From NCBI GenBank assembly GCA_040219515.1, contig JAVJSI010000014.1, forward strand, positions 367,093 to 431,092: a stretch of DNA of 64,000 nt. Direction: 5' to 3'. Position 1 is the stretch's first letter; every line of letters begins with the position of its first letter. This document shows, piece by piece, positions 24,817 to 33,120 of the stretch. The notes under the pieces are model-generated. The model saw nothing but the letters and a program-made list of their open reading frames with translations, was not told the origin of the DNA and ran no database searches. The position numbers and the translations under genes are program-made. The DNA comes from Acidimicrobiales bacterium (GTDB lineage: Bacteria > Actinomycetota > Acidimicrobiia > Acidimicrobiales > Aldehydirespiratoraceae).

Positions 24817-25601
24817 GGCGCGACGTTGGGGGATCCGATGGGACCGGCCAGGTACCCACCATCGACCACGAACTCGCCGCCGGTGCAGTACGACGCCTCG
24901 GCCGAGAGAAGGAAGGCGACCAGGTGGGCAACCTCGTCGGGCTCACCGACCCGACCGAGGGGCACGACCCCGCCCAAGGCGGCGATCGGGTCGGTGCCGG
25001 GCGGCATGCCCCCGGCCAGCATCGGGGTGTCGATCGGCCCGGGATGGACCGAATTGACGCGCACGCCCTTGCGGGCGAGCTCCAGTGCCGCCACCTTGGT
25101 GAGCCCCCGCAGGGCGAACTTCGACGACACGTAGCCGGCGATCCCCCATGCCCCCACGAACCCGTTCACCGACGAGACGTTGACGATGCTGCCGCCGCCG
25201 GCGGCCACGATCGCCGGTGCCACCACGTGGACGCCCGTGAAGGCCCCGATCTGGTTGATCTCGATCAGGTTGCGGTAGGCGTCGACCGACGTCTTCACGA
25301 TCGGCTTGGGCTGGCCGCTGACCCCGGCGTTGTTGACCAGACCGGTGACGGCGCCGAAGGTGGACTCGGCCTCGGCCAGTGCGGCCCGCCAGTCGGCCTC
25401 GGACCGCACGTCGAGATGGTGGTAGCGGGCCGACTCTCCGATGTCGTCGGCCACGGCCTGCCCGGCTGCGTCGTCGACGTCGGCGACGAGCACCTTGGCC
25501 CCCTGGGCGGCGAGGAGGCGGACCTCGGCCGCGCCCTGGCCGCCGGCGGAACCCGAGACGATCACCACCTGCCCTGCCAGCCGGTCGGACATGTCGGTCA
25601 T
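24813..25601 (-). CDS. Short-chain dehydrogenase/reductase
   Basis: 262 residues with SGSAGGQGAA (nucleotide-binding glycine loop), NNAG, the Ser in NVSSVNG, YVSSK (catalytic Tyr/Lys) and the CTGGEFVVDGGY ending. It resembles the hydroxysteroid/cyclohexanol dehydrogenase branch of classical SDRs. It is overlapped at both ends by LLM oxidoreductase genes (4-bp overlaps), so the three proteins are made together. They may oxidise or reduce successive intermediates of one pathway. Confidence 0.88.
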   Translation of the reverse strand: MTDMSDRLAGQVVIVSGSAGGQGAAEVRLLAAQGAKVLVADVDDAAGQAVADDIGESARYHHLDVRSEADWRAALAEAESTFGAVTGLVNNAGVSGQPKPIVKTSVDAYRNLIEINQIGAFTGVHVVAPAIVAAGGGSIVNVSSVNGFVGAWGIAGYVSSKFALRGLTKVAALELARKGVRVNSVHPGPIDTPMLAGGMPPGTDPIAALGGVVPLGRVGEPDEVAHLVAFLLSAEASYCTGGEFVVDGGYLAGPIGSPNVAP

Positions 25602-26797
25602 CGGGATTCTCCTGTGTCGAAGACCGGGATCAGCTCTTCACCGACGCGGCGGATGCTGGCCATGACCCGGTCGTGGTCGAGATGGCCGAACTGCATGAGG
25701 CACATGAGCCGGTCGAAGCCGACGTCTCGGTACTTCTCGATCTTGCGCCGGCAGGTGGCGACGTCGCCGATGATGACCGAGTCCTGGTCGGCGAGCGCCT
25801 CGTAGGCCTCGAGCGGGTCGATCGGGTGGCCGAGCACCTGGCGGTTCATGAGCCGGATGATCGGGTTGGGATCGTCGGGGTCGAGGTCGACCATGATCTT
25901 CGTCGGGTCGTCGAGCGCCGCTCGCCCCCGACCCTCGTCGCCCGCGTTCACGTTTCCTCGGATCATGTTGGTCCAGATCTTGCGGGGCACCGAGAACACC
26001 TTCGGCGCGGCGTTGACGTACCACATGGCGGCCTCGGCGGCCCGGCTCTCGATGGCCTCGTCGAGCGTCTCGGTGCAGTGCACGAACGTGAACACGGCCC
26101 GTTGGTCGTTGGGCTCGACGCCCACGATGTCGGTGGCCTCGGCCCGGCCCGCGTCGTACTCCGCGAGCATCTCCTCCAGCACCGACACGGGCGACAGGAG
26201 CGTGGTGCTCAGCACCCCCAGCCCCAGCTGCCCGGCCAGCCGGAAGCTGCCCGGCGACGAGACGGTCTGCCACAGCCGTGGATGGGGACGCTGCACCGGT
26301 TGGGGCACGAGCGTGCGGGGCGGGATGTCGAGCCGTTCCGACGACCAGGTGAACTCGGGTTCGGTCCAGGCGGTGACCATCAGCCGAGCCGCTTCCTCGA
26401 GCTCGGCCAGGGTGTGGTCGCCGTCGATCCCGAACGTGGCCCACTCGGCGCCACCCGAGCGGGCCAGCCCCACCTCGGCTCGGCCGCCGGAGAGATGGTC
26501 GAGCACCGCAACCCGCTCGGCCGCTCGGAGAGGATGGTTGATGCGGAAGGGGGTGAGCACACCGGCCTGGCCCACGCGCAGTCGGGAGGTCCGCATGGCG
26601 ATGGCCACGTTCATCAGCTCGGGAGCGCCGGAGTGCGAGAACTCCGGGGTGCAGTGGTGCTCAACGGACCACCAGCAGCCGTAGCCGAGCCGGTCGGCCA
26701 ACTCGGCCTGCTCCAGTGCGTCGGCGAACACGCGGCTCTGGGTAGCGGTGTCGGTCGGCCCCGGTCGCTGGAGCTCGTTGAACAGGTCGACGATCAT
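25598..26797 (-). CDS. Luciferase-like (LLM) flavin/F420-dependent monooxygenase B
   Basis: 399 residues. The N-terminus has the bacterial-luciferase-type ALEQAELADRLGYGCWWSVEHHC block, then RLRVGQAGVLTPFRINHPLRAAERVAVLDHLSGGRAEVGLARSG, a complete LLM signature. The long form with the EHH motif is nearer the luciferase alkanal-monooxygenase subfamily than LLM A. It ends IPVFDTGESR, overlapping the start of the SDR gene by 4 bp. Probably a hydroxylating or Baeyer-Villiger-type enzyme (inference). Confidence 0.85.
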   Translation of the reverse strand: MIVDLFNELQRPGPTDTATQSRVFADALEQAELADRLGYGCWWSVEHHCTPEFSHSGAPELMNVAIAMRTSRLRVGQAGVLTPFRINHPLRAAERVAVLDHLSGGRAEVGLARSGGAEWATFGIDGDHTLAELEEAARLMVTAWTEPEFTWSSERLDIPPRTLVPQPVQRPHPRLWQTVSSPGSFRLAGQLGLGVLSTTLLSPVSVLEEMLAEYDAGRAEATDIVGVEPNDQRAVFTFVHCTETLDEAIESRAAEAAMWYVNAAPKVFSVPRKIWTNMIRGNVNAGDEGRGRAALDDPTKIMVDLDPDDPNPIIRLMNRQVLGHPIDPLEAYEALADQDSVIIGDVATCRRKIEKYRDVGFDRLMCLMQFGHLDHDRVMASIRRVGEELIPVFDTGESR

Positions 26798-26798
26798 C

Positions 26799-27746
26799 TC
26801 AGAGCACCGCGATCGGGTTGATCGGCGAGCCGGTGCCGCCGGCGATGCGCAGCGGTGACACGACGAACTGGAACTCGTACCGCCCGGCCGCCGCACAGGC
26901 GTCGGCCAGATCGTCGAGGCGGAGGTTGTCGAGCAGGTGCACGCCCATGCCGACCAGCAGGCACTGGTGCAGGGGCATCGACCACCGGTGGGCGTTGGCG
27001 GGCAACGGATCGCTCACGCCGTCGGCGCCGAGCACGGCCGGGTCGGCCTCGATGAGCCACGGCACGCACTCGGGATGGAGCCCGGCCAGGCCGTCATGAT
27101 TCGGTTCCCACGGTCCGAGGGCGGCCCGTCGCCGGTCGCGCCCGGTGTGGACGAGGAGGATGTCGCCGGGTTCGGTGGCCACGCCCTGTTCCTCCAGCGC
27201 GGCATCGAGCTCGTCGGGGCCCGCCGTGTCGCCCGGCTCGAGCCAGTCGACCTCTCGGTGCCGGGCCAGGTCGATCAGCACGCCCCGGCCGACCAAACCG
27301 CCGAAGCCGGCATCGATGGCGCCGTGGCGGGCGCCGAGGGTGGTGACGGACGAGGCAGGATGCCCGTTGTACATCTGCCCGTCGACGAACACGTGGCACA
27401 GGGCGTCGATGTGCGACACCGCCATCCCGTGGAACGCGACGCCGACGAAGTCGAGCGACGCCTGGAGGGCGTCGGGTCCGAACGCCCCGCACACGTCGCC
27501 GCCGACGACCATGTGGTGCATGGCGGGGGTCGGATTGTCGACGGCGGGCCGCACCGCCAGGTCGCGCCCGCACGACACCACGCTGCCGTCGATCACCAGG
27601 GCGCTGGCCCGCAGGGCGCGTTCGGGCGTGAGCAGGTTGAGCGCGCCGCGTTCGTCGGCATCGCCGAAGCGGCCCCACCGGCGGGCCAGGGCGAAGAGCT
27701 CGTCGCCTCGCTCGCAAGTGATCCGTTCGATCGGCGCGTCAGTCAT
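26799..27746 (-). CDS. Cyclase-family (kynurenine formamidase-like) hydrolase
   Basis: 315 residues. The metal-binding HGMAVSHIDALCH block (about 120-132) is the HxxxxHxDxxxH signature of the putative cyclase/KynB family, manganese- or zinc-dependent hydrolases of amides, lactones or cyclic compounds. GDILLVHTGRDRRR and the C-terminal SMPLHQCLLVGMGVHLLDNL motif complete the family pattern. It overlaps the VOC-protein gene by 8 bp and is followed directly by LLM B. A ring-opening hydrolysis in the pathway would suit it. Confidence 0.82.
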   Translation of the reverse strand: MTDAPIERITCERGDELFALARRWGRFGDADERGALNLLTPERALRASALVIDGSVVSCGRDLAVRPAVDNPTPAMHHMVVGGDVCGAFGPDALQASLDFVGVAFHGMAVSHIDALCHVFVDGQMYNGHPASSVTTLGARHGAIDAGFGGLVGRGVLIDLARHREVDWLEPGDTAGPDELDAALEEQGVATEPGDILLVHTGRDRRRAALGPWEPNHDGLAGLHPECVPWLIEADPAVLGADGVSDPLPANAHRWSMPLHQCLLVGMGVHLLDNLRLDDLADACAAAGRYEFQFVVSPLRIAGGTGSPINPIAVL

Positions 27747-28272
27747 CGGTGGCCCGCTCTTCCAGGTGATCGATCCGGCTGCCGAGCAGACCGTCGACGT
27801 ATTCGATGAGCTCGACGATGTAGCCGTCGGGATCGCGGCATGAGCACACGTTGACGATCCCGGCCAGCTCCGCCGACTGGGGCTGCGACACGAACTCGAT
27901 GCCCCGCTCCGACAGGTCCTCGTAGGCAGCGGCCACGTTGCGAACCCGCAGCGCGATGATGCGGGGGACGCGGTCCTCACGCGGTCCGGCGGGCGGAGGC
28001 GACGGCTCTGGTTCGAGCCACTGGATCAGGTCGAGTCGGGTGTGGTCGGGACCGTCGCCGATCCCGAGGAGGGCGCCGCGGCCCTGAGCCACCGGCATCC
28101 CGAAGTTGCGGGCCACCATGCGGGGCCAGATCACGTCGCGGTTGTCGCGCAGGACCCGGAACCCGAGCGTCGTGTAGAACTCGAGCGAACGCTCGAAGTC
28201 GGTGACCTCCACCGTGAAGTGGAAGAGCGACTGGACCTCCCAGTCGCGCTCGTCCGTCTGATCATTCGTCAT
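27739..28272 (-). CDS. VOC-superfamily (glyoxalase/extradiol dioxygenase-fold) protein
   Basis: 177 residues. It has the beta-alpha-beta-beta-beta module pattern: LFHFTVEVTDFERSLEFYTTLGFRVLRD in the first half, and RNVAAAYEDLSERGIEFVSQPQ with CSCRDPDGYIVELIEYV in the second. The metal ligands of the family would be His18 and Glu near the C-terminus (ELIEY). Possible roles are extradiol dioxygenase, isomerase or epimerase. Overlaps the ligase gene by 4 bp. Confidence 0.8.
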   Translation of the reverse strand: MTNDQTDERDWEVQSLFHFTVEVTDFERSLEFYTTLGFRVLRDNRDVIWPRMVARNFGMPVAQGRGALLGIGDGPDHTRLDLIQWLEPEPSPPPAGPREDRVPRIIALRVRNVAAAYEDLSERGIEFVSQPQSAELAGIVNVCSCRDPDGYIVELIEYVDGLLGSRIDHLEERATDD

Positions 28273-29816
28273 CCCACTCTCCGTTCGCGGCCGGCCCAGT
28301 GCGGTTCTCGCAGGGCGGCCTTCAGGATCTTGCCGCCCGCGTTGCGGGGGATCGCGTCCGTTGTCTCGACGCTGCGAGGTGCCTTGAACCGGGCGAGGAA
28401 CTCGGCGCAGTGCGCCACCAGCGCCTCGAGTTCGACGACGTACCCGGGCGCAGGAACGACGACGGCGTGGACTGCCTCACCCCAGCGTTCGTCGGGCACG
28501 GCGATGACGGCAACGTCGGCCACTGCGGGGTGGGCGAGGAGCACCGATTCGACCTCGCGGGAGGCGACGTTCTCCCCGCCGCTCACGATCATGTCGGTCC
28601 GGCGGTCGCACACGGTGAGATGGTCGTCGTCGTCGACGAACCCGAGATCGCCCGTATGGAGCCAGCCGCCGGCCAGCGTGCGCGCGGTCTCGTCGGGTCG
28701 GTTCCAGTAGCCATCCATCAGCTGGGGTCCGCGGGCCACGATCTCGCCCACCGTTCCGACCGGCACCGGGGCACCCGTGTCGTCGACGATGCGTATCTCG
28801 GTGCCGGGGAGCGGACGCCCACACGACGCCAACAGTTCGGGCCGGCCGTCGAGGGCACGGCGGTGGTCGGCGTCGGTGAGGTATGTGAGCCCGGCTGAGG
28901 ACTCGGTCTGCCCGAACCCCTGATAGAAGTCGCAGCTGAACACCTCGATGGCCTGGCGTAGCACGGGCTCGGCGATGGCCGATCCGCCGTAGGCGATCGA
29001 TTGCAGGTCGGGGTAGTCGTGACTGTCGACGCCGGGGACGGCGAGGCACGCCTGGATCATCACCGGCACGAGTGTGGTCAGGGCGATGCGCTCACGCTGC
29101 AGGGCCTGCACCACGCCGGCGGGATCGAAGGCACGGTGGACCACCAGGCAGCCGCCACCGATCACACAGTTGAAGGCGGTGATCACAGCGGCGGCATGGA
29201 ACAGCGGGGCCACGATGAGCCATCGGTCGCCCACGTCGACACCCCTGGCGACCCCCGCAGTGACCTGCGCACAGTTGGCCAGTACGGCGCGGTGCGACAG
29301 GATCACGCCCTTGGGCGAGCCGGTCGTGCCGCTGGTGTACATCTGGTAGAGCGTGGCGTCGGCGCTCGTACGCGGGTGATCGGCGGGAAGTGGATCGCCG
29401 TCGATCCACTGGTCCCACGCCAGCCACCCCTCGGGAGGTGCGCTCACCGCCACCCGCAGGGGGAGATCGACGGTCTCGTGGACCGCGGCCGCCGCCTCGG
29501 CGTCCGCCACCAGCCCCCGCGCGCCACTGTCGGCCAGCGCGAGGGCGATCTCGGCCGGGGCGAGCCGGGGGTTGAGCGGAACGGGCACCGCCCCCACCAT
29601 CGACGCCGCGTAGTAGACGACCACGTGTTCGAGCGAGTTTGACCCCACGAAGCCGAACCGGTCGCCCGGGCCCACACCCGAACGCGCGAGCGCGCCGGCC
29701 ACCCGTCGGGTTGTCTCGAGTGCCCCGCCATAGGTCTCTGTGCAATCGCCGTCGACGGCGAACAGGAGGTCCGGCCGGGACCGGGCGTGGAACTCGAAGA
29801 CGTCGTGAAGCAGCAC
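28269..29816 (-). CDS. AMP-dependent acyl-CoA ligase/synthetase
   Basis: 515 residues. P-loop TSGTTGSPKG (about 167-176), the A4 core YQGFGQTES, the A7 block GWLHTGDLGFVDDDD, the A8 hinge DRRTDMIVSGGENV and a C-terminal catalytic Lys in GKILK are all present, so the enzyme should activate a carboxylic acid to its CoA thioester via an acyl-AMP. GTG start at 29816. It heads the minus-strand run of nine catabolic-type genes, implying that the pathway starts with activation of an acid. Its N-terminal region has a diverged partial copy at 2497-2640. Confidence 0.9.
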   Translation of the reverse strand: MLLHDVFEFHARSRPDLLFAVDGDCTETYGGALETTRRVAGALARSGVGPGDRFGFVGSNSLEHVVVYYAASMVGAVPVPLNPRLAPAEIALALADSGARGLVADAEAAAAVHETVDLPLRVAVSAPPEGWLAWDQWIDGDPLPADHPRTSADATLYQMYTSGTTGSPKGVILSHRAVLANCAQVTAGVARGVDVGDRWLIVAPLFHAAAVITAFNCVIGGGCLVVHRAFDPAGVVQALQRERIALTTLVPVMIQACLAVPGVDSHDYPDLQSIAYGGSAIAEPVLRQAIEVFSCDFYQGFGQTESSAGLTYLTDADHRRALDGRPELLASCGRPLPGTEIRIVDDTGAPVPVGTVGEIVARGPQLMDGYWNRPDETARTLAGGWLHTGDLGFVDDDDHLTVCDRRTDMIVSGGENVASREVESVLLAHPAVADVAVIAVPDERWGEAVHAVVVPAPGYVVELEALVAHCAEFLARFKAPRSVETTDAIPRNAGGKILKAALREPHWAGRERRVG

Positions 29817-29984
29817 CGAATCGCCCCCCCGGTCCCCGGTTCGAACCGGACCGTACCCCCGGCAGGGCAGGTCCGCCAGCGCCGCGACGCCCCGGGGCCT
29901 CCGTCAGTGTCACACCCCCTCGCCATGATGGTCCTCGTCGACATCGTGATGGATGTCACGGACTTCCCCGACAGAGGAGATGAA

Positions 29985-30662
29985 ATGGACGCGAGCGACT
30001 CGAACGAATCGGATGACCCCATGAACCGGATCATGGCCGGCATGGCCGCTGGCGATGCCGCATTCCTGTTCGCCTTCGTCGAGACCTTCGGATCCAAGGT
30101 GCGCTGGGTGGTGCGATCGATCCTCGAGGAGATGGGCCGCCACGACATCGCCCGCAACGCCGACGAGCTCGACGGGCTCACCCTCGACGCGTGCGATGTC
30201 GTCTTCCGACGCTCGGCCGGTTGGCAGCCGGGCGGCGCAGCGCCGTGGAACTGGGCGTTCAAGGCCATACGGGCCGAGGTGGCACGGGCGATCGGCCATC
30301 GTGTGGTCGAGCTGGGCGCCGACCAGGATCGCGACGGCGAAGTGGCACCCCACGGCGACGTGGTGTTCGACTCCGCCGTCGACGATCTGGCGTTGCTGAT
30401 CAGCCGTCACCCCCGGGTGGGCGTGCTCGACCGGGCGATCCGTTCGGTCGGGTCCGCTCGCGACCAGGCCGTGTACTGGGAGTACCGCATCCAGCAGGGC
30501 ATGGGCGACCCGTCACCGGCCCACACGGTCGGCGAACGGTTCGGCCTCAAACCCGACAATGTGCGCCAGCTCTGCCGCCGCCACGGCAAGAAGGTGTGGA
30601 CGCTGATCGAGACCGACGCCGAGTTCATCGAGCTCCGTGACCACGGTTGGTTCGCCGCATGA
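29985..30662 (+). CDS. Sigma-70/ECF-like regulator (divergent)
   Basis: 225 residues. The segment AAFLFAFVETFGSKVRWVVRSILEE at about residues 24-48 resembles sigma region 2.1-2.2. A C-terminal VGERFGLKPDNVRQLCRRHGKKV reads as a sigma region 4-like helix-turn-helix. The regions between are unlike standard ECF factors, so the call is tentative. A GAGGAGATGAA ribosome site sets the start at 29985. The gene diverges from the acyl-CoA ligase cluster with a 168-bp intergenic region and is overlapped (ATGA) by a small HTH-like gene, so it may control either. Confidence 0.55.
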   Translation: MDASDSNESDDPMNRIMAGMAAGDAAFLFAFVETFGSKVRWVVRSILEEMGRHDIARNADELDGLTLDACDVVFRRSAGWQPGGAAPWNWAFKAIRAEVARAIGHRVVELGADQDRDGEVAPHGDVVFDSAVDDLALLISRHPRVGVLDRAIRSVGSARDQAVYWEYRIQQGMGDPSPAHTVGERFGLKPDNVRQLCRRHGKKVWTLIETDAEFIELRDHGWFAA

Positions 30663-30976
30663 GGCCGATCGACCCGACCGTCGTCATCGAGCGAATGGCC
30701 GGGCGATTCAGAGCCGGCGGCACGATGAATCCGGTCGCGGCGGCGGTGTCGGTGGCGGCGCGGGGCCATGCCTGTCTGTCGCTGCACGACTTCGCCGAGT
30801 CGATCGGGTTGCCGGTCGAGACGGTGAGGTCGGCCGAGCTCGGCGCCGTGGCGTTCGGCGAGTTGCCACCGGCGATCGGTGGTCGGGCGGGCGCGACGGG
30901 CGCCGACCTGCTCGCGCTCGCCGATCTCGAGGCAACCTGGCGAAACGACCCACCGGTTCGAGCGGCCGGTCGATGA
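30659..30976 (+). CDS. Small protein with helix-turn-helix-like segment
   Basis: 105 residues. The segment LHDFAESIGLPVETVRSAELG has the helix-turn-helix spacing of Cro/XRE proteins (D-x2-E-x-IGLPxxTVRxxELG). No transmembrane helix, so it is not a membrane-bound anti-sigma factor. The start codon overlaps the stop of the sigma-like gene (ATGA), so the pair is expressed together and may act as a regulator and partner. I recognise no named family. Confidence 0.55.
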   Translation: MRPIDPTVVIERMAGRFRAGGTMNPVAAAVSVAARGHACLSLHDFAESIGLPVETVRSAELGAVAFGELPPAIGGRAGATGADLLALADLEATWRNDPPVRAAGR

Positions 30977-31020
30977 CACGGCCGGCACCACGCCCGGCCG
31001 GGTCCGCCATACTGGAATCC

Positions 31021-31572
31021 ATGCCCACCGATCTCCCACCGGCCCCGTCGTGGCGGGGCATCAACCATCTCGCGCTGGTCACGCCCGACATGGACGAAAC
31101 CACCCGTTTCTTCGCAGGCGTGCTGGGCATGCCGCTGGTGATGACGCTGATGGCCGGACCGATGCGTCACTACTTCTTCGAGATGGCCCCCGGCAACACC
31201 ATCGCATTCTTCGAGGTGCCCGACACCGAGACGTTCCGCAAAGGTGCCGGCTCACCCGCCCCGTATCCGACGCAGCTCGACCATCTGTCGTTCAACGTGC
31301 CCGACGAGGACGCGCTGAACCAACTCCGCGCCCGGCTCACGGCCGCCGGTTCCGAAGTGACCGAGATCGTCGACCACGAGCAGATCAAGTCGGTCTATTT
31401 CACCGACCCCAACGGCATCGCGCTCGAAGCGTCGTACTGGGTGATCGACGCCACCGGGCGGCCGATGGACCCGACCGACACCCGCGTCTTCAGCGATCCC
31501 GACCCGGTGCCCGCAGTCGCCGAACTTGCGGCGGGCGACGTCGAGGAATTGCCGACGACCACCCTTGTCTGA
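31021..31572 (+). CDS. VOC-superfamily (glyoxalase-like) protein
   Basis: 183 residues. INHLALVTPDMDETTRFFAGVLGMPLV with the first ligand His at position 16, a PTQLDHLSFNVPDEDAL second module, and the closing VYFTDPNGIALEASYW (Glu as last ligand) form a complete VOC fold. It stands between the small HTH gene and the UspA gene and resembles extradiol dioxygenase or isomerase members rather than glyoxalase I. The reaction is unknown. Confidence 0.8.
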   Translation: MPTDLPPAPSWRGINHLALVTPDMDETTRFFAGVLGMPLVMTLMAGPMRHYFFEMAPGNTIAFFEVPDTETFRKGAGSPAPYPTQLDHLSFNVPDEDALNQLRARLTAAGSEVTEIVDHEQIKSVYFTDPNGIALEASYWVIDATGRPMDPTDTRVFSDPDPVPAVAELAAGDVEELPTTTLV

Positions 31573-31684
31573 CGGGTCCGGGCGCTGCGGCCCCGCGCCT
31601 TCGTGTCCTTCGACGGTTGAGCAGGCCGGATTCGGGGAAGACTCCGGTCAGCCGCGCAGTTGCCGGAACGGAAGGACGCACACG

Positions 31685-32185
31685 ATGGTTGCCCCCTCGC
31701 CCGAGACCCACGATCGCAACGACGACGCCGATCTCCACGTGATGGTGGCGACCGACGGGTCAGATGTCTCGCTCGCCGCGATCCGGGAGGCGCAACGGGT
31801 TCTCCCCCTCGCGACGCACTGGGAGCTCGTGAGCGTGATCCCGAATCGCATCGACCCCCTCGAGGTCGTCACGGGCTTCGCCGGCCCGGTCATCGACGAG
31901 GACGAAGCCCGTGAGATCGACACGGAGAACCTGGTCGAGGCCGATGCCCTGGTGGCCCGCACGGCTCGCGCCCTCGGGTCGGTGCCGGTCGAGGCCCATG
32001 TGCTTCGTGGCGATCCGGGCCCGGTTCTGTGCGATCACGCCGCGCTCGTCGACGCCGACATCCTCGTGGTCGGCGCGCACGACCGAGGCCTCATCTCCCG
32101 CGTATTGCAGCAGTCGGTGACCGACCATGTGGTGCGCCACGCGCCCTGTCCCGTGCTCGTCATCCCCGAGCTCGCGGGACGCTGA
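31685..32185 (+). CDS. Universal stress protein (UspA family)
   Basis: 166 residues. LHVMVATDGSDVSLAAIREAQRVLP begins the Usp alpha/beta fold, and the nucleotide-binding loop is VVGAHDRGLISRVLQQSVTDHVVRHAPCPVLVI. The usual G-x2-G-x9-G-S/T pattern is only partly kept: the Gly that normally precedes the final Ser is Gln, so ATP binding may be reduced. A GGAAGGA site upstream fits the start. Its neighbours (VOC protein, relic) give no specific role; stress adaptation is the family function. Confidence 0.82.
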   Translation: MVAPSPETHDRNDDADLHVMVATDGSDVSLAAIREAQRVLPLATHWELVSVIPNRIDPLEVVTGFAGPVIDEDEAREIDTENLVEADALVARTARALGSVPVEAHVLRGDPGPVLCDHAALVDADILVVGAHDRGLISRVLQQSVTDHVVRHAPCPVLVIPELAGR

Positions 32186-32224
32186 TCGCGGCGCTTGCTC
32201 GCCATTCCTCGGGGGACTCCATGA

Positions 32225-32526
32225 AGGACAGTCCTCGTGGGCGAGCCGCCGGCGGTGGTCGACATCGTGCCCCAGAACGATCCGGTCACCATCTCGGGGC
32301 GGGCCGTGAACTTCCCGGAGAACACCGGACGGGAGGGTGCAACCAGCCGTATGTGCGCAGCAGCCATCTGGTGCGCCTTCTCTCGTCGCCGCCCGACGGG
32401 ACGCTCACCGCGACCAACCTGCCCCGCGGCGACAGCGACGATCCGCAGACGCTCAACGTGCGCAATCGGGCTTCCGCGGGCCACCTCATCAGCATCGTGT
32501 TCATCGACTATCCGGTCGACCCCTGA
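32225..32526 (+). pseudogene. Frameshifted relic of a small secreted-type protein
   Basis: This fills the 409-bp interval between the UspA gene and the gene at 32595. One frame reads VVDIVPQNDPVTISGRAVNFPENTGREG and, after a shift at about 32339, another frame continues CNQPYVRSSHLVRLL...RNRASAGHLISIVFIDYPVDP and stops. Both pieces have protein-like composition and join into a plausible strand-rich domain, while neither frame alone does. The N-terminus and start are missing. A sequencing error or a real single-base change could explain it. Confidence 0.45.
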
Positions 32527-32594
32527 ACGGCGGGCCCGAAGTCCTCTAACGTCGCGTCTGCCGAGCACGATCACCGCATCGACGGGAGCCCGAG

Positions 32595-33113
32595 ATGACA
32601 GTCAAGGACAGTCTGGAAGCGCAGTTCCACGAGGTCGAGGAGTCGTATCGAAAACTCGTCGCCGAGATCGAGAAACAGCTGACCGACGCCGAGAAACGGG
32701 CCGGGAAGGCCCTCGACGATCTCCAGAAGCAGTCGCCCGACGAGGTGGCCCAGGTCATCGCCCGGCTGCGCGACATGAACCTGGCCATGCGCAAGCATCT
32801 GGCGTCGGCCTCGGAGCAGGCGCTCGACGCGACCCGTGAAGCCGTGGACTCACTGACCGAGCGAGCCGGCCGTCTGACCGGTCGCCCGGCGCCGAAGAAG
32901 CCGTCCAAGGCCACCCCGGCCAAGGTCGCCACGGCAACCAAGCCCGCGGGCGAGAAGGCACCGGCGAAGAAGACGGCGGCCGGGCAGGGGCGTCGAGCGA
33001 GCGCCAAGTGGACCAAGGCCGAACTGTCGGCCGAGGCCACCCGGCTGAAGATCAGCGGCCGATCGTCGATGACCAAGGCCGAACTGGTCCGCGCCATCAA
33101 CAAGGCGATCTGA
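32595..33113 (+). CDS. Coiled-coil, Lys/Ala-rich protein with C-terminal SAP/Rho-N-like motif
   Basis: 172 residues. Residues 1-95 are heptad-rich helices (VEESYRKLVAEIEKQLTDAEKRAGKALDDL). About 97-135 is a Lys/Ala/Pro-rich basic region like histone H1 tails. The last 36 residues (WTKAELSAEATRLKISGRSSMTK...ELVRAINKA) form a compact helical motif like SAP or Rho N-terminal domains that bind nucleic acid. The same C-terminal motif is on the protein at 62582-63106. GGGAGC ribosome site. Likely a DNA- or RNA-associated protein (inference). Confidence 0.7.
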   Translation: MTVKDSLEAQFHEVEESYRKLVAEIEKQLTDAEKRAGKALDDLQKQSPDEVAQVIARLRDMNLAMRKHLASASEQALDATREAVDSLTERAGRLTGRPAPKKPSKATPAKVATATKPAGEKAPAKKTAAGQGRRASAKWTKAELSAEATRLKISGRSSMTKAELVRAINKAI

Positions 33114-33120
33114 GCGGCCG

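Noticed and set aside
29922..29984. Upstream ATG (29922) giving a longer sigma-like protein
   Set aside because: The start at 29985 has a strong ribosome site and the extra residues (MMVLVDIVMDVTDFP) do not fit the domain.
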